From NCBI RefSeq assembly GCF_000379825.1, contig NZ_KB903825.1, positions 714,680 through 778,679 on the forward strand: DNA of 64,000 nucleotides. The letters run 5' to 3'. The position numbers were made by a program, and so were the translations under genes. The notes under the pieces are model-generated. The model searched no databases. It saw nothing but the letters and a program-made list of their open reading frames with translations, and had not been told where the DNA came from. Position 1 is the first letter of the stretch; each line of letters begins with the position of its first letter. This document shows, piece by piece, positions 41,498 to 52,519 of the stretch. The DNA comes from Longispora albida DSM 44784. GTDB lineage: Bacteria > Actinomycetota > Actinomycetes > Mycobacteriales > Micromonosporaceae.

Positions 41498-42427
41498 TCA
41501 GGCTGTCAGCAATGCGTCAACAGCTACGGCCACGAAAAGCACCGTCACGTACGTGATCGACCAGTGGAACAGCCGCATCGGCTTGAGGTCGGAGCCGCGC
41601 CGGGCAGCCAGGTACAGCAGGATCGCCTCTCGGCCCATGAGGATGCCAGCCAGGATCGCGGCCCCCAGGTACACCCAGGAAAGGCTGGCCACCGGCCAGA
41701 GCGCGAGCGACGCAGCCACCATGAGACCCGTGTAGACCAGGCTCTCGACCGCGACCCGCTTCTCGGAGGCGACCACCGGCAGCATGGGAATCCCGGCCGC
41801 GGCGTAGTCGTCCTTGAACTTGATGGCCAGCGCCCAGAAGTGCGGCGGCTGCCAGAGGAACATGACCGCGAACAGCAGCCACGCGCTCCACGACAGCGAA
41901 CCGGTGACCGCGGCCCAGCCGATCAGCACGGGAGCCGCGCCGCAGATCCCGCCCAGCACCGTGTTGTGCGGGGTCGTGCGCTTGAGCCACATCGTGTAGA
42001 TGACGGCGTAGTAGAAGTTCGCGCCGACGGTGAGCAGCGTGGCCAGCAGGTTCGTCGTGACCGCCATGAGCACTGTGGACACCACGCCCAGCACCAGGCC
42101 GAAGGTCAGCGCGCTGCGGGAGCTGATCGTGTGGGTGACCAGCGGCCGGGTGGACGTGCGCTTCATCAGCTGGTCGATGTCGCGGTCGTACCAGCAGTTC
42201 AGCACGTTCGCGCTGCCGGCGGCGAGCGCCCCGCCGACCACGGTCGCCACGATCAGCCACAGCGACGGCATGCCGCGCTCGGCCAGGATCATGGCCGGAA
42301 CCGTGGTGATCAGGAGAAGCTCGACGATCCGCGGCTTGGTCAGCGCGACATAGGACCGGATGACCGCCAGCGGCGAGGCGGTGGCCCGCTCGGTGGCTGT
42401 GGTCGGGCGTTCGGCGACGGTGCTCAC
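41498..42427 (-). CDS. ctaB: Protoheme IX farnesyltransferase (heme O synthase, CtaB)
   Basis: 309 residues with nine hydrophobic helices. The prenyltransferase motif is [15 protein letters not shown]; a second conserved loop is [21 protein letters not shown]. It attaches a farnesyl group to heme b, giving heme O, which CtaA oxidises. It is divergent from tkt, an arrangement conserved in actinobacteria. Confidence 0.94.
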   Translation of the reverse strand: MSTVAERPTTATERATASPLAVIRSYVALTKPRIVELLLITTVPAMILAERGMPSLWLIVATVVGGALAAGSANVLNCWYDRDIDQLMKRTSTRPLVTHTISSRSALTFGLVLGVVSTVLMAVTTNLLATLLTVGANFYYAVIYTMWLKRTTPHNTVLGGICGAAPVLIGWAAVTGSLSWSAWLLFAVMFLWQPPHFWALAIKFKDDYAAAGIPMLPVVASEKRVAVESLVYTGLMVAASLALWPVASLSWVYLGAAILAGILMGREAILLYLAARRGSDLKPMRLFHWSITYVTVLFVAVAVDALLTA

Positions 42428-42661
42428 CGGAATATGGCCACCCTCCGAGTCTGTCTACAAAACGTAGAACAGGGTATGCCCGCGACCAGTACAGCCCAGG
42501 CCCGGGGTGGGACTCTGTGGCCAGCCACTCCGGTGACGGCCGGCACGGCGGGCCGGCGGTGTCCCGCACGGTGGTGACCGGCCGGTTCCCCGCTCGCCGA
42601 TTACGACAGGTGGGTAGGGTCAACCCAGACGTTCTTTTTGATCCTGAGGGGCTGCGCAATC

Positions 42662-44719
42662 GTGACTCTGGACTGGTCCGACCTCGACCGCCGGGCGGTC
42701 GACACGACTCGGGTGCTGGCGATCGACTCGGTGGAACGGGCTGGCAACGGCCACCCCGGTACCGCCATGAGCCTGGCCCCCGCCGCCTACCTGCTGTTTC
42801 AGAAGGTCATGCGGCATGACCCCTCCGACCCGGGCTGGGCGGGGCGTGACCGCTTCGTCCTCTCCTGCGGGCATTCGTCGCTCACGCTCTACATTCAGCT
42901 GTACCTGTCCGGCTACGGCCTGACGCTCCAGGACCTGGAGCACCTGCGCCAGTGGGGCTCGCTCACCCCGGGCCACCCCGAGCACGGGCACACCCGCGGC
43001 GTGGAGACGACGACCGGCCCGCTCGGCCAGGGCCTGGCCAACGCTGTCGGCATGGCGATGGCCGCCCGCCGCGAGCGCGGCCTGTTCGACCCGGAGGCCG
43101 AGCCCGGTACGAGCCCGTTCGACCACAACATCTGGTGCTTCGCCTCCGACGGTGACATCGAGGAGGGCATCACCCACGAGGCCAGCGCCCTCGCCGGGCA
43201 CCAGAAGCTGGGCAACCTGACCGTCCTCTACGACGACAACCAGATCTCGATCGAGGACGACACCCGGATCGCGCTGTCGGAGAACGTGTGCCAGCGCTAC
43301 GAGGCGTACGGCTGGCACGTGCAGCGGGTGGACTGGACGCGGACCGGCGACTACGCCGAGGACATCGCGGCCCTGGCCGAGGCGCTGGAGAACGCGAAGG
43401 CGGAGACGGGCAAGCCCTCGTTCATCGCGCTGCGGACGATCATCGGCTGGCCGGCCCCGAACAAGCAGAACACCGGCAAGATCCACGGGTCGGCGCTCGG
43501 CGCCGAGGAGGCCGCCGCGACGAAGAAGCTGCTCGGCTTCGACCCCGAGCAGTCCTTCGCCGTCGGCGAGGACGTGCTGGCGCACACCCGGGCCGTCCAG
43601 GACCGGGCGAACCTGGTGCGGGCCGGCTGGCAGGTCGCGTTCGACGCGTGGGCCTCGGCCAACCCCGACCGCAAGGACCTGTTCGACCGGGTCAGCGAGC
43701 GCAGGCTGCCGCTGGGCTGGGAGTCGCGGCTGCCGGAGTTCCCTGCCGACGTGAAGGGCATGGCGACCCGGGCGGCGTCCGGCAAGGTCCTCAACGCGAT
43801 CGGCCCGGCGCTGCCGGAGCTGTGGGGCGGCTCGGCCGACCTGGCGGAGAGCAACAACACGACGATCGAGGGCGAGCCGTCGTTCATCCCCGCCGAGTAC
43901 GCGACGAAGGCCTTCCCCGGGCACGAGTACGGCCGCACGCTGCACTTCGGCATCCGTGAGCACGCGATGGGCGCGATCCTCAACGGCATCGCCCTGCACG
44001 GCGGGACGCGGCCGTACGGCGGCACGTTCCTCGTGTTCAGCGACTACATGCGCCCGGCTGTCCGGCTCGCCGCGCTGATGAAGGTCCCGGTCGTCTACGT
44101 GTGGACGCACGACTCGGTCGGCCTCGGCGAGGACGGCCCGACCCACCAGCCGGTCGAGCACCTGGCCGCGCTGCGCGCCATCCCGGGGCTGGACGTGGTC
44201 CGCCCGGCGGACGCCAACGAGACCGCGATCGCGTGGCGCAAGGCGCTGGAGCACACCGACCGGCCGACGGCGCTGGCGCTCACCCGGCAGAACGTGCCGG
44301 TGCTCGCGGCCTCCGACGTTGAGGACGCCGACAAGGGCGGGTACGTGCTGGCCGACGGCACCGATGTCGTGATCATGGCGACCGGCTCTGAGGTACAGCT
44401 CGCGCTGGGGGCCAGGGCGAAGCTGGCCGAGGAGGGCGTCTCCGCGCGGGTCGTGTCGATGCCGTGCCGCGAGTGGTTCGACGCGCAGCCGGTCGAGTAC
44501 CGCAACCACGTGATCCCGCCGGCCGTGCGGGCCCGGGTCAGCGTGGAGGCCGGGATCGCGATGCCGTGGCGTGACCTCGTCGGCGACCTCGGCGTCTCGG
44601 TGAGCCTGGAGCACTTCGGCGCCAGCGCGCCGTACCAGCGGCTCATGGAGGAGTTCGGCTTCACCGTGGACAACGTCGTGGCCGCGGCGCGCAAGTCGCT
44701 GGACCGGGTGAGGGGGTAA
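42662..44719 (+). CDS. tkt: Transketolase
   Basis: 685 residues from the GTG at 42662, with GAGGGG ten bases upstream. ThDP/Mg site: [26 protein letters not shown]; the central domain has [15 protein letters not shown] and the C-terminal domain the sugar-phosphate segment [15 protein letters not shown]. It shifts two-carbon units in the non-oxidative pentose phosphate pathway. First gene of tkt-tal-pgi-zwf-opcA. Confidence 0.96.
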   Translation: MTLDWSDLDRRAVDTTRVLAIDSVERAGNGHPGTAMSLAPAAYLLFQKVMRHDPSDPGWAGRDRFVLSCGHSSLTLYIQLYLSGYGLTLQDLEHLRQWGSLTPGHPEHGHTRGVETTTGPLGQGLANAVGMAMAARRERGLFDPEAEPGTSPFDHNIWCFASDGDIEEGITHEASALAGHQKLGNLTVLYDDNQISIEDDTRIALSENVCQRYEAYGWHVQRVDWTRTGDYAEDIAALAEALENAKAETGKPSFIALRTIIGWPAPNKQNTGKIHGSALGAEEAAATKKLLGFDPEQSFAVGEDVLAHTRAVQDRANLVRAGWQVAFDAWASANPDRKDLFDRVSERRLPLGWESRLPEFPADVKGMATRAASGKVLNAIGPALPELWGGSADLAESNNTTIEGEPSFIPAEYATKAFPGHEYGRTLHFGIREHAMGAILNGIALHGGTRPYGGTFLVFSDYMRPAVRLAALMKVPVVYVWTHDSVGLGEDGPTHQPVEHLAALRAIPGLDVVRPADANETAIAWRKALEHTDRPTALALTRQNVPVLAASDVEDADKGGYVLADGTDVVIMATGSEVQLALGARAKLAEEGVSARVVSMPCREWFDAQPVEYRNHVIPPAVRARVSVEAGIAMPWRDLVGDLGVSVSLEHFGASAPYQRLMEEFGFTVDNVVAAARKSLDRVRG

Positions 44720-44723
44720 CGAG

Positions 44724-45800
44724 ATGACTGACCGTCTGGCAGAGCTGACCGGGGCCGGGGTCGCGGTGTGGCTCGACGACCTGTCCCGGGAGCGGCTGGC
44801 TTCCGGTGACCTCGACCGGCTGCGCCGGGAGAAGCACGTCTCCGGCGTGACCAGCAACCCGACCATCTTCGCCAAGGCGCTGTCCGAGGGGCACGCCTAC
44901 GACGAGCAGATCAGGGACCTGGCGGTGCGGGGCGTCTCCGTGGAGGAGGCCGCCAGGATGCTGACCACGTACGACGTGCGGTGGGCCTGTGACGTGATGC
45001 GCCCGGCGTTCGACGCCAGCGGCGGGCTGGACGGCCGGGTGTCGATCGAGGTCGACCCGCGGCTCGCGCACAAGACGGCCGAGACGATCGCCGAGGCCAA
45101 GGGCCTGTGGTGGCTGGTGGACCGGGAGAACCTGTTCATCAAGATCCCGGCCACGCTGGAGGGGCTGCCCGCGATCACGGCGACCCTGGCGGCCGGCATC
45201 TCGGTCAACGTGACGCTGATCTTCAGCCTCGAGCGGTACAAGGGCGTGATGGACGCGTACCTGTCCGGGCTGGAGCAGGCGAAGGCCAACGGGCACGACG
45301 TGTCGAAGATCGAGAGCGTGGCCTCGTTCTTCGTGTCCCGGGTGGACACCGAGATCGACAAGCGGCTCGGCGCGTCCCCGCTGAACGGCAAGGCCGCGGT
45401 GGCCAACGCGCGGCTGGCGTACCAGGCGTACGAGGAGGTGTTCTCCTCGAAGCGCTGGCAGGCACTCGCCGACGCCGGCGCCCGGCCGCAGCGGCCACTG
45501 TGGGCGTCGACGGGCGTGAAGAATCCGGCCTACTCGGACGTGCTGTACGTCGAGGAGCTGGTCGCCCCCGGTACCGTGAACACCATGCCCGAGGCGACGA
45601 TGAACGCCTTCGCCGACCACGGCGTGACCCAGCCGGACACGATCACCGGTGAGTACGCGTCGGCGAAGCAGGTCATGGACCAGATCTCCGACTACGACGA
45701 CGTCGTGGCGTTCCTCGAACGCGACGGGGTCGCCAAGTTCGAAGCCAGCTGGGCGGAGCTGCTGGCCAGCGTCGAAGCCCAGCTCAAGGCCGCCAGGTGA
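44724..45800 (+). CDS. tal: Transaldolase
   Basis: 358 residues, 4 nt after tkt. Actinobacterial long form: [20 protein letters not shown], Schiff-base Lys in [11 protein letters not shown], and [12 protein letters not shown]. It transfers dihydroxyacetone units between sugar phosphates. It ends in a 4-nt overlap with pgi. Confidence 0.95.
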   Translation: MTDRLAELTGAGVAVWLDDLSRERLASGDLDRLRREKHVSGVTSNPTIFAKALSEGHAYDEQIRDLAVRGVSVEEAARMLTTYDVRWACDVMRPAFDASGGLDGRVSIEVDPRLAHKTAETIAEAKGLWWLVDRENLFIKIPATLEGLPAITATLAAGISVNVTLIFSLERYKGVMDAYLSGLEQAKANGHDVSKIESVASFFVSRVDTEIDKRLGASPLNGKAAVANARLAYQAYEEVFSSKRWQALADAGARPQRPLWASTGVKNPAYSDVLYVEELVAPGTVNTMPEATMNAFADHGVTQPDTITGEYASAKQVMDQISDYDDVVAFLERDGVAKFEASWAELLASVEAQLKAAR

Positions 45801-47371
45801 TCACGGGCGGCGGGCTGAGCGTCCGCAGCACAGTCGACGCGGCGGCCACGCTCGCCGCCCTCACCTCCGATGACGTGCCCGCGCTGCTGGCGGCGGGCGA
45901 CCCGACCCTGTGGGGCCCGGAAGCCGAGCACGAGGCCGGGATCCGGCTCGGCTGGCTCAACGTGCTCGAAGCCTCACGGGAGCTGCTTCCCCGGCTGGGC
46001 ACGCTGCGCGAGCAGCTGCGCGCCGAGGGGCTGACCCACGTGGTGCTGGCCGGGATGGGCGGCTCCTCGCTCGCCCCGGAGGTGATCTGCAAGACGCTCG
46101 GGCTCGAGCTGACCACTGTGGACACCACCGATCCGCAGCAGGTCCGGGCGGCGATGGCCGACCGGCTCGACAAGACGGTGCTGGTGGTGTCGAGCAAGTC
46201 CGGCGGGACGCTGGAGACCGACAGCCACCGCCGGGCGTACCTGGCCGCCGGGCTCGACCCGGCCCGGCAGCTCGTCGTGGTCACCGACCCCGGCTCGCCG
46301 CTGGAGGCGACAGCCAGGGAAGTCGGCGCGCGGGAGATCTTCCTGGCCGACCCGGCCGTCGGCGGGCGGTACTCGGCTCTGACAGCTTTCGGGCTCGTGC
46401 CGTCGGCTCTGGCGGGCGTGAACGTCGGCGAGCTGCTCGACGAGGCCGCCGAGCTGCACAAGACCCTGCCCGACCCGGACGGGCCGGCGACAGCGCTCGG
46501 TGCGGTGCTGGGGGCTGCGGCGCTGGCCGGTAAGGACAAGCTGGCGATCGCGGACGACGGCAGCGGGATCACCGGGCTCGGCGACTGGATCGAGCAGCTG
46601 ATCGCCGAGTCGACCGGCAAGCACGGCACCGGGATCCTTCCCGTGGTGCTGGAGAACCCGTCCGCCACGGTGGGCGGGTCGGACGACGTGCTGCTGTGCA
46701 CTGTCGGCGGCGCGATGTCCGCCGGGTTCATCCCCGGTGGCGGGGTCGCGCCGGACGTGAGCGTGTCCGGCGGGCTCGGCGCGCAGTTCCTGGCCTGGGA
46801 GTTCGCCACGGCCATCGTCGGGCGGCTGCTCGGCATCGACCCCTTCGACCAGCCCAACGTCCAGGAGAGCAAGGACATCACGTCCCGGATCCTCCAGGAA
46901 GGACTGCCGACTGACGCGCCGTCGGGCGTCCAGGGCGCCATTTCCTTGTACGGCGGGCGGAGTGACCTCTCCGCGGCGTTGCGCGACCTGCTGGCCGGCA
47001 TTGGCGAGCGCGGCTACCTGGCCGTGATGGCGTACCTCGACCGGCACGCCGACGCGCGGGCCGCCGAGCTGCGCCAGGTGCTCGCGGAGAAGACGGGGCG
47101 GCCGGTGACGTTCGGGTGGGGGCCGAGGTTCCTGCACTCGACCGGCCAGTACCACAAGGGCGGGCCAGCGGACGGAGTGTTCCTCCAGATCACGGGAGAT
47201 GTGACCGCCGACCTGCCGATCGAGGGCCGGGACTACTCCTTCGCCGAGCTCCAGGCAGCCCAGGCGGCTGGTGACCGGCGGGCGCTGACCGAACGCGGCC
47301 GCCCGGTACTCCATCTGCATCTGACCGACCGGGCCGCTGGCCTGGCTGAGCTGCTGGCGGCACTGCGTTGA
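45797..47371 (+). CDS. pgi: Glucose-6-phosphate isomerase
   Basis: 524 residues from a GTG. SIS-type isomerase fold: [27 protein letters not shown] and [16 protein letters not shown] near the C terminus. It is a separate gene here; in some actinobacteria transaldolase and Pgi are fused. It links glycolysis to the pentose phosphate pathway. It overlaps zwf by 4 nt. Confidence 0.92.
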   Translation: MITGGGLSVRSTVDAAATLAALTSDDVPALLAAGDPTLWGPEAEHEAGIRLGWLNVLEASRELLPRLGTLREQLRAEGLTHVVLAGMGGSSLAPEVICKTLGLELTTVDTTDPQQVRAAMADRLDKTVLVVSSKSGGTLETDSHRRAYLAAGLDPARQLVVVTDPGSPLEATAREVGAREIFLADPAVGGRYSALTAFGLVPSALAGVNVGELLDEAAELHKTLPDPDGPATALGAVLGAAALAGKDKLAIADDGSGITGLGDWIEQLIAESTGKHGTGILPVVLENPSATVGGSDDVLLCTVGGAMSAGFIPGGGVAPDVSVSGGLGAQFLAWEFATAIVGRLLGIDPFDQPNVQESKDITSRILQEGLPTDAPSGVQGAISLYGGRSDLSAALRDLLAGIGERGYLAVMAYLDRHADARAAELRQVLAEKTGRPVTFGWGPRFLHSTGQYHKGGPADGVFLQITGDVTADLPIEGRDYSFAELQAAQAAGDRRALTERGRPVLHLHLTDRAAGLAELLAALR

Positions 47372-48885
47372 CCAATCTGCTCCGTGACCCCCAGGACCGG
47401 CGGCTGCCGAGGATCCCGGAGCCCTGCGCTCTGGTGATCTTCGGTGTGACCGGGGACCTGTCGAGGAAGAAGCTGATCCCCGCCGTCTACGACCTGGCGA
47501 ACCGGGGGCTGCTGCCCCCGGGCTTCGTCGTGCTCGGCTTCGCCCGGCGGGACTGGGGCGACGGCGAGTTCGAGGACGTGGCGCGCCGGGCCGCCCAGCA
47601 GCACGCCCGGACCCCGTGGCGGGACGAGGTGTGGTCACGGCTCGTCGGGAACATCAAGTTCGTGGGCGGGTCCTTCGACGACGACGCGGCCTTCGACCAG
47701 CTGGCGTCCACTCTGGACGAGCTGCGGGCGACGCACGGGATTCCGGGTAACGCGGCGTTCTACCTGTCCATCCCGCCACCGGCGTTCCCGACTGTGCTGA
47801 AGCAGCTGGAGCGGACCGGGATGGCGGACAACAAGGTCTCGGGTGGCTGGCGGCGGGTCGTCGTCGAGAAGCCGTTCGGTAACGACCTGGAGTCGGCCAA
47901 GGCACTGAACGGCCTGGTGGATGACGTCTTCACCGGGTCTGACGTCTTCCGGATCGATCACTATCTGGGGAAAGAGACCGTCCAGAACATCCTGGCGTTG
48001 CGGTTCGCCAACGCGCTGTTCGAGCCGGTGTGGAACTCGCACTACGTCGACTCGGTGCAGATCACGATGGCGGAGGATGTCGGCATCGGGTCGCGGGCCG
48101 GGTTCTACGACTCGGCGGGCGCCGCGCGGGACGTGCTCCAGAACCACCTGCTGCAGCTGCTCGCGCTCACGGCGATGGAGGAGCCGACCAGCTTCGACTC
48201 GGAGGAGATCCGGACGGAGAAGCTGAAGGTACTCCGGGCGATCACGCTCCCGGAGAACCTGGCGGAGAACGCGATCCGGGGGCAGTACGCCCAGGGGTGG
48301 GTCGCCGGGCAGCGTGTGCCGTCGTACCACGACGAGGAGAACGTGCCGCCGGACTCCACGACAGAGACGTACGCGGCGGTGCGGCTCGGCATCCAGAACC
48401 GGCGCTGGGCCGGCGTGCCGTTCTACATGCGGACGGGCAAGCGGCTGCCCCGGCGGGTCACCGAGATCGCCGTGCTGTTCAAGAAGGCCCCGCACCTGCC
48501 GTTCGACTCCGCGGACGTGGAGATGCTCGGCAACAACCAGCTGGTGATCCGCGTCCAGCCGGACGAGGGCGTGATGCTCAAGTTCGGCTCGAAGGTACCG
48601 GGCACGGCGATGGAACTGCGGGACATCGCGATGGACTTCCAGTACGGGGAGACGTTCACGGAGTCCTCGCCGGAGGCGTACGAGCGGCTCGTGCTCGACG
48701 TGCTGATCGGCGACAAGACGCTGTTCCCGGACTCGGCGGAGGTCGAGGCCTCGTGGCGGGTGATCGACCCGCTGGAGGAGTTCTGGGCCGGAGGCAAGCC
48801 GCTGCCGTACCGGGCCGGCGAGTGGGGGCCGCGCGCCGCCGACGAGATGCTGGCCAGGACCGGCCGGCACTGGAGACGGGCATGA
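47368..48885 (+). CDS. zwf: Glucose-6-phosphate 1-dehydrogenase
   Basis: 505 residues from a TTG start that overlaps the pgi stop. NADP site [14 protein letters not shown], active-site [13 protein letters not shown], and [10 protein letters not shown]. First step of the oxidative pentose phosphate pathway, producing NADPH. OpcA, its assembly factor, follows. Confidence 0.96.
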   Translation: MTNLLRDPQDRRLPRIPEPCALVIFGVTGDLSRKKLIPAVYDLANRGLLPPGFVVLGFARRDWGDGEFEDVARRAAQQHARTPWRDEVWSRLVGNIKFVGGSFDDDAAFDQLASTLDELRATHGIPGNAAFYLSIPPPAFPTVLKQLERTGMADNKVSGGWRRVVVEKPFGNDLESAKALNGLVDDVFTGSDVFRIDHYLGKETVQNILALRFANALFEPVWNSHYVDSVQITMAEDVGIGSRAGFYDSAGAARDVLQNHLLQLLALTAMEEPTSFDSEEIRTEKLKVLRAITLPENLAENAIRGQYAQGWVAGQRVPSYHDEENVPPDSTTETYAAVRLGIQNRRWAGVPFYMRTGKRLPRRVTEIAVLFKKAPHLPFDSADVEMLGNNQLVIRVQPDEGVMLKFGSKVPGTAMELRDIAMDFQYGETFTESSPEAYERLVLDVLIGDKTLFPDSAEVEASWRVIDPLEEFWAGGKPLPYRAGEWGPRAADEMLARTGRHWRRA

Positions 48886-48907
48886 GCAGCACCAGGGGGG
48901 CTGGCCG

Positions 48908-49885
48908 ATGATCGCGTTGTGGGACACCACCGGGGTAGAGGTGATCAAGGCGCTGGCCGCCGAACGCCGGAGCGCCGGCGGGCTGACCAGCGGCCTGGCC
49001 CTGACCCTGATCGCCGTCGTGGACGAGAAGCACGTCCGCGAGGCGGAGGCCGCCGCGATGATCGCCTCGCAGCAGCACCCGTGCCGGCTCCTGATCATCG
49101 TCCGCAGGGACGTGCTGAACCCGGAGTCCCGGCTCGACGCGGAGATCGTGGTCGGCGGGCGGCTCGGGCCGTGCGAGGCGATCGTGATGCGGATGCACGG
49201 GCGGCTCGCCCTGCACGCCGAGTCGGTCGCCATGCCGCTGCTCGCCCCGGACGTGCCAGTGGTGACGTGGTGGCACTGCGAGCCGCCGGAAGGTATCGCC
49301 TACGACCCGCTGGGCGTGGTGGCCGACCGCCGGATCACGGACGTCTCCCAGGCCACGGCACCGGCGACGGCGTTGCAGCAGCGGGCGGACGACTACGCGC
49401 CCGGCGACACGGATCTGGTGTGGACCCGGCTCACGCCGTGGCGGACGCTGATCGCGGGAGCCTACGAGGCCGTACCGGCACCGGCGAAGAGCGTCGTCAT
49501 CGGCGCACCGGTGGATGATCCCGGGGCGAAGCTGCTGGCGGGCTGGCTCCGGGCGAGGCTCGGCGTCGGCGCGACGATCCGGCCAGCCGAAGCCCTGGAG
49601 TCGGTCACCATCTCGCTGGAGAACGGCGGGGAGCTCGCCCTGGAACGCCACGGCGGGATGGCGGCACTCCGCCGGACGGGATACCCGGACCGGGTACTGC
49701 CGCTCCTCCCCCGGCCGCTCGGCGAGGAACTCGCGGAGGAACTGCGCCGGATCGACGCCGACCAGCCGTACGCTGCGGCGCTGGAGGCGGCGTACGGGCT
49801 GGAAGGGCTGAACGAGCGGGCGGCGATGCGGGTACACATCTGGCATGACCCGGCGGTGTCGGAGCAGCCGGAGGCTCTGGTCTAG
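48908..49885 (+). CDS. opcA: Glucose-6-phosphate dehydrogenase assembly protein OpcA
   Basis: 325 residues from the ATG at 48908 with GGGGGG upstream. Family pattern: MIALWDTTGVEVIKALAAER, HPCRLLIIVRRDVLN, VVTWWHCEPPEGIAYDPLG. It is required for G6PDH activity in cyanobacteria and actinobacteria. It lies 22 nt after zwf; low-complexity G/T-rich DNA follows. Confidence 0.93.
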   Translation: MIALWDTTGVEVIKALAAERRSAGGLTSGLALTLIAVVDEKHVREAEAAAMIASQQHPCRLLIIVRRDVLNPESRLDAEIVVGGRLGPCEAIVMRMHGRLALHAESVAMPLLAPDVPVVTWWHCEPPEGIAYDPLGVVADRRITDVSQATAPATALQQRADDYAPGDTDLVWTRLTPWRTLIAGAYEAVPAPAKSVVIGAPVDDPGAKLLAGWLRARLGVGATIRPAEALESVTISLENGGELALERHGGMAALRRTGYPDRVLPLLPRPLGEELAEELRRIDADQPYAAALEAAYGLEGLNERAAMRVHIWHDPAVSEQPEALV

Positions 49886-50078
49886 GGCTGGCTCGGGTTT
49901 GGTCTTGGGCTCTGGCTCTGGTTTTGAGCCGGTGGGCTGGGTGAGCCTGGGGTCGGGGGCTGGGCTGGGCTGGCGGGTTTGAGCCGGCCGGTGGATTTGG
50001 CTGGGCTGGTGGAGTCGGGTTCGGGTTGGGCGAAGAGCTGAGGATGACGGCCGGCGTGGCCGTCCAGAAGGGACTGGG
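49886..50078. repeat. Low-complexity G/T-rich intergenic DNA
   Basis: Successive GGGCTGG-, GGTTTGAGCCGG- and GGCTCTGG-type words with few A or C on the plus strand. It includes GGGCTGGGTGAGCCTGG (49934-49950), an inverted relative of the repeat family found downstream of pgl. No gene is seen. Confidence 0.6.
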
Positions 50079-50849
50079 ATGACGACCAGCGTTGTCGTGC
50101 ACGGCGATCAGGGCATCCTCGCCCAGGCCGTGGCGGCCCGGCTGATCACGCGGATCATCGACGCCCAGGCGGAACGCGGCAGCGCCGAGGTGGTGCTGAC
50201 CGGCGGCCGGGTGGCCGCAGCCGTGTACGCGGCGGTCCGGGACAGCCCGGCCAGGGAGGCCATCGACTGGGGGCGGGTCGGCATCTGGTGGGGCGACGAG
50301 CGCTTCCTCCCGGCCGGCGACCCGGAACGCAACGAGACCCAGGCCCGGGAAGTACTGCTGGATTTGCTGCCGCTCGACCCGGCCCGGGTGCACGCCATGC
50401 CGGCGGCTGACGGGCCGGACGGGGGCGACCCGGAGGCTGCGGCTGCGCGGTACGCGGCTGAGCTGGCGGAGGCTGCGGGGCCTGGGCACCAGGAACTACC
50501 CCACTTCGACGTGCTGCTGCTCGGGGTCGGCGAGGACGGGCATGTCGCGTCGGTGTTCCCCGGGCTGCCTGCCGTGCACGATCGGCGGCCAGTGGTGGCG
50601 GTACGAGGCGCGCCGAAGCCCCCGTCCACCCGGATCAGCCTGACGCTGCCCGCCATCAACACCGCCGAGGACGTCTGGCTGATCGCGGCCGGTACCGGGA
50701 AGGCAGCCGCCGTGGACATGGCGGTGCGGGGGGCTGGGCCTGTGCAGGTACCGGCGGCGGGAGTGACGGCGACTGGCCGGACGTTGTGGCTGCTGGATCG
50801 GGAGGCCGCTGCGGCGCTGGAGCCCCGGTACCGGAGCCTGCACGCCTGA
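50079..50849 (+). CDS. pgl: 6-Phosphogluconolactonase
   Basis: 256 residues, DevB/Pgl family: VVLTGGRVAAAVYAAVRDSP, WWGDERFLPAGDPERNETQA, LLLGVGEDGHVASVFPG. It hydrolyses 6-phosphogluconolactone, the step after Zwf. Separated from opcA by 193 low-complexity bases, so it may have its own promoter. A degenerate repeat zone follows. Confidence 0.94.
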   Translation: MTTSVVVHGDQGILAQAVAARLITRIIDAQAERGSAEVVLTGGRVAAAVYAAVRDSPAREAIDWGRVGIWWGDERFLPAGDPERNETQAREVLLDLLPLDPARVHAMPAADGPDGGDPEAAAARYAAELAEAAGPGHQELPHFDVLLLGVGEDGHVASVFPGLPAVHDRRPVVAVRGAPKPPSTRISLTLPAINTAEDVWLIAAGTGKAAAVDMAVRGAGPVQVPAAGVTATGRTLWLLDREAAAALEPRYRSLHA

Positions 50850-50915
50850 TCGAGGCCTGGGCCGCTCACGGGCTGATACCGGGCTGGACGGTTCCGGCGA
50901 GTTCCGGCTGGCGGC

Positions 50916-50942
50916 GAGAGGGCCGCTCCGCTCCGCCCTCTC
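50916..50942 (+). terminator. Candidate terminator of pgl
   Basis: GAGAGGGC / GCCCTCTC with an 11-nt loop, 66 nt after the pgl stop. Confidence 0.5.
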
Positions 50943-51141
50943 ACGACCAGCCCTCACGGGCTCACACCACGCCCGGTGCTTCGCGCCGTGCTCCGGCGCC
51001 CTGCCGGGCGCGAAACCGCCGGAACGCTCCGCGCTCCCGCCACGCGCCCGCTCCGCAGGGCTCACTGCCCGCTCCGCGGGCAGCGCCCTGCTCCGCAGGC
51101 GCTCCGCCTTGCTCAGCCGTCCAGCGTGGGTTTCGGAGCGT

Positions 51142-51211
51142 CCAGCTCACGTTCCGGACGGCCGCCCAGCTCACGGTTCGGGCAACCGCCAGCTCACGGT
51201 TCGGGCAACCG
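51142..51211. repeat. Three tandem 23-24-nt repeats
   Basis: Units CCAGCTCACGTTCCGGACGG, CCAGCTCACGGTTCGGGCAA and again CCAGCTCACGGTTCGGGCAA (first 20 bases of each shown), each ending in a variant of CCG. The last two units are identical. No protein-coding role is visible. Confidence 0.65.
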
Positions 51212-51562
51212 CCGACCGTGGGTTCGGGCGGCGAACTCGGCATTCTGGACCAGCTTCACGCAACCAGGCAGGTTGCGTGCCCCGCCGCCCCACACCGACC
51301 CTGCCGGCACGCGTAAGGATCCCTGTCCAGCTTCAGGCTGTCAGCCCCGGCCGGTCCCAGCAACGACCCCGTCCAGCTTTACGCAGTCAGCCCAGCCAGA
51401 CCTCCACAAGGCCCACCCTCCAGCCTCAGGCAGCCCCAGCCCCCAGCGCTACCGCGTTCCGTCTCAGGACGGCAGCCCAACCCCATGGCCCCACGTCCAG
51501 CCTCACGCAGCCCGTCCAGCCCCGGCTTCCACGCCCCACCAGAGAGCCCCAGACAGCAAAGT

Positions 51563-51588
51563 GCCCGGCCGCGCACACACGACCGGGC
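51563..51588 (-). terminator. Candidate terminator of rbpA
   Basis: GCCCGGCC / GACCGGGC with one mismatch, 94 nt beyond the rbpA stop on the minus strand. Confidence 0.4.
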
Positions 51589-51681
51589 CCTCCACCACAA
51601 CCATCAACCACACCCAGCCCATCAGCCTGCGACCCAACGAGCCCACCAGCCCAGGACGCAATGCCCGCGAACCCACCAGCC

Positions 51682-52035
51682 TCACGAGCCGAACTGGGCC
51701 GCCCGGTTCGCCTGGAGGCGGGCCAGCGCCTCGGCGAGGATGAGCTCGCCCTCGGCGTCGCTGCGCCGTTCCTTCACGTACGCCAGGTGCGTCTTGTACG
51801 GTTCGATGCGCTGCCGTCCAGGCGGGTTGAGCCGGTCCTGTCCGGCGGGCAGCCCGCACCGCGGGCAGTCCCAGGTCTCGGGCTCCGGGACCTCGGCGGA
51901 GAAGGCCGCCTGGGTCTCGTGCCCGTTCGCACACCAATACTGCACCCGGTGCCGGGGGGCTGGCTGGCCTCGTTCGGCCAGGCTCATCGGGCCGGAGCCC
52001 ACCCGGGTGCCTCGGATCGCATTGCCACTTGCCAC
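51682..52035 (-). CDS. rbpA: RNA polymerase-binding protein RbpA
   Basis: 117 residues from the GTG at 52035, which has AGGAG five bases upstream. The conserved core is ASGNAIRGTRVGSGPM, the zinc-binding CANGHETQAAF and WDCPRCGLPAG, then the sigma-interaction region YKTHLAYVKERRSDAEGE. RbpA stabilises the RNA polymerase holoenzyme with primary sigma factors in actinobacteria. Its stop overlaps one copy of the dispersed CCAGCCTCACG repeat. Confidence 0.92.
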   Translation of the reverse strand: MASGNAIRGTRVGSGPMSLAERGQPAPRHRVQYWCANGHETQAAFSAEVPEPETWDCPRCGLPAGQDRLNPPGRQRIEPYKTHLAYVKERRSDAEGELILAEALARLQANRAAQFGS

Positions 52036-52519
52036 GGCTGCTCCTGTCGTCGGGGGGTACGACACAGCGTCGGGGCGGTGCTGGTGCCTGCCGGGCGGGC
52101 CTGGTCCGTGCACCCCCGTCTGACCAGGCTGTTCGGGAGGCCGGAGCATCACCCATGCCCCGCCAGGGCCGCAACGTCACGACACAGCGGAAACACGTGC
52201 GCGCGGTCCGTATTGGACCGCGCGCATGAGTCTAGGACAACCTGGGCCGAATGAGTACGCCCCGAGGCCCCCGAATTACGCTCCGCCGCCGGCGGCTTCC
52301 CCACCGGCGCTGGGCTGCCGCCTGCGACGCCGCCGGGCCCGGCTTCCGCCGCAGCTCAGGGGCTTGTGTCCGTCCGAACTGGACTCCACAATCCGGGTGC
52401 GGCGGGAAACTCCGATGTGGACACCGGCGTGCCTGACGACAGGATCAGCTTCGGGCAGCAGGTACACGATCAAAGATTTTGATCTTGAACCCTCAGACGG
52501 GCCGGACGGAACCCGGCGG
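52036..52519. other. Intergenic region with two inverted repeats
   Basis: Between secG and rbpA. It contains a perfect 12-bp GC stem (52198-52226) and the AT-rich palindrome GATCAAA-GAT-TTTGATC (52468-52484), either of which could end the secG transcript. Short open frames here are of low quality. No gene or tRNA was recognised. Confidence 0.5.
52198..52226. terminator. Strong hairpin upstream of rbpA
   Basis: TGCGCGCGGTCC / GGACCGCGCGCA with the loop GTATT: a perfect 12-bp stem. Probably a transcription terminator between secG and rbpA. Confidence 0.6.

Larger units (their letters stand above)
50850..51681. repeat. Repeat-rich, low-complexity intergenic region
   Basis: About 830 bases with no convincing gene between pgl and rbpA. 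It contains a hairpin at 50916-50942, words such as GCTCCGCGGGCAGCGCCC around 51050-51110, about three tandem 23-nt units at 51142-51211, and five dispersed copies of a CCAGCYTCACGCAGCC motif between 51250 and 51515. From about 51270 on, the plus strand is C/A-rich. Confidence 0.65.

Noticed and set aside
50850..51681. Several short ORFs in the pgl-rbpA gap (Pro/Ser/His-rich)
   Set aside because: They arise from low-complexity repeats, differ between frames and lack start signals.
52029..52229. 66-codon plus-strand ORF upstream of secG
   Set aside because: Arg/Gly-rich composition, antisense to the rbpA start region, and its end is the arm of a strong hairpin.
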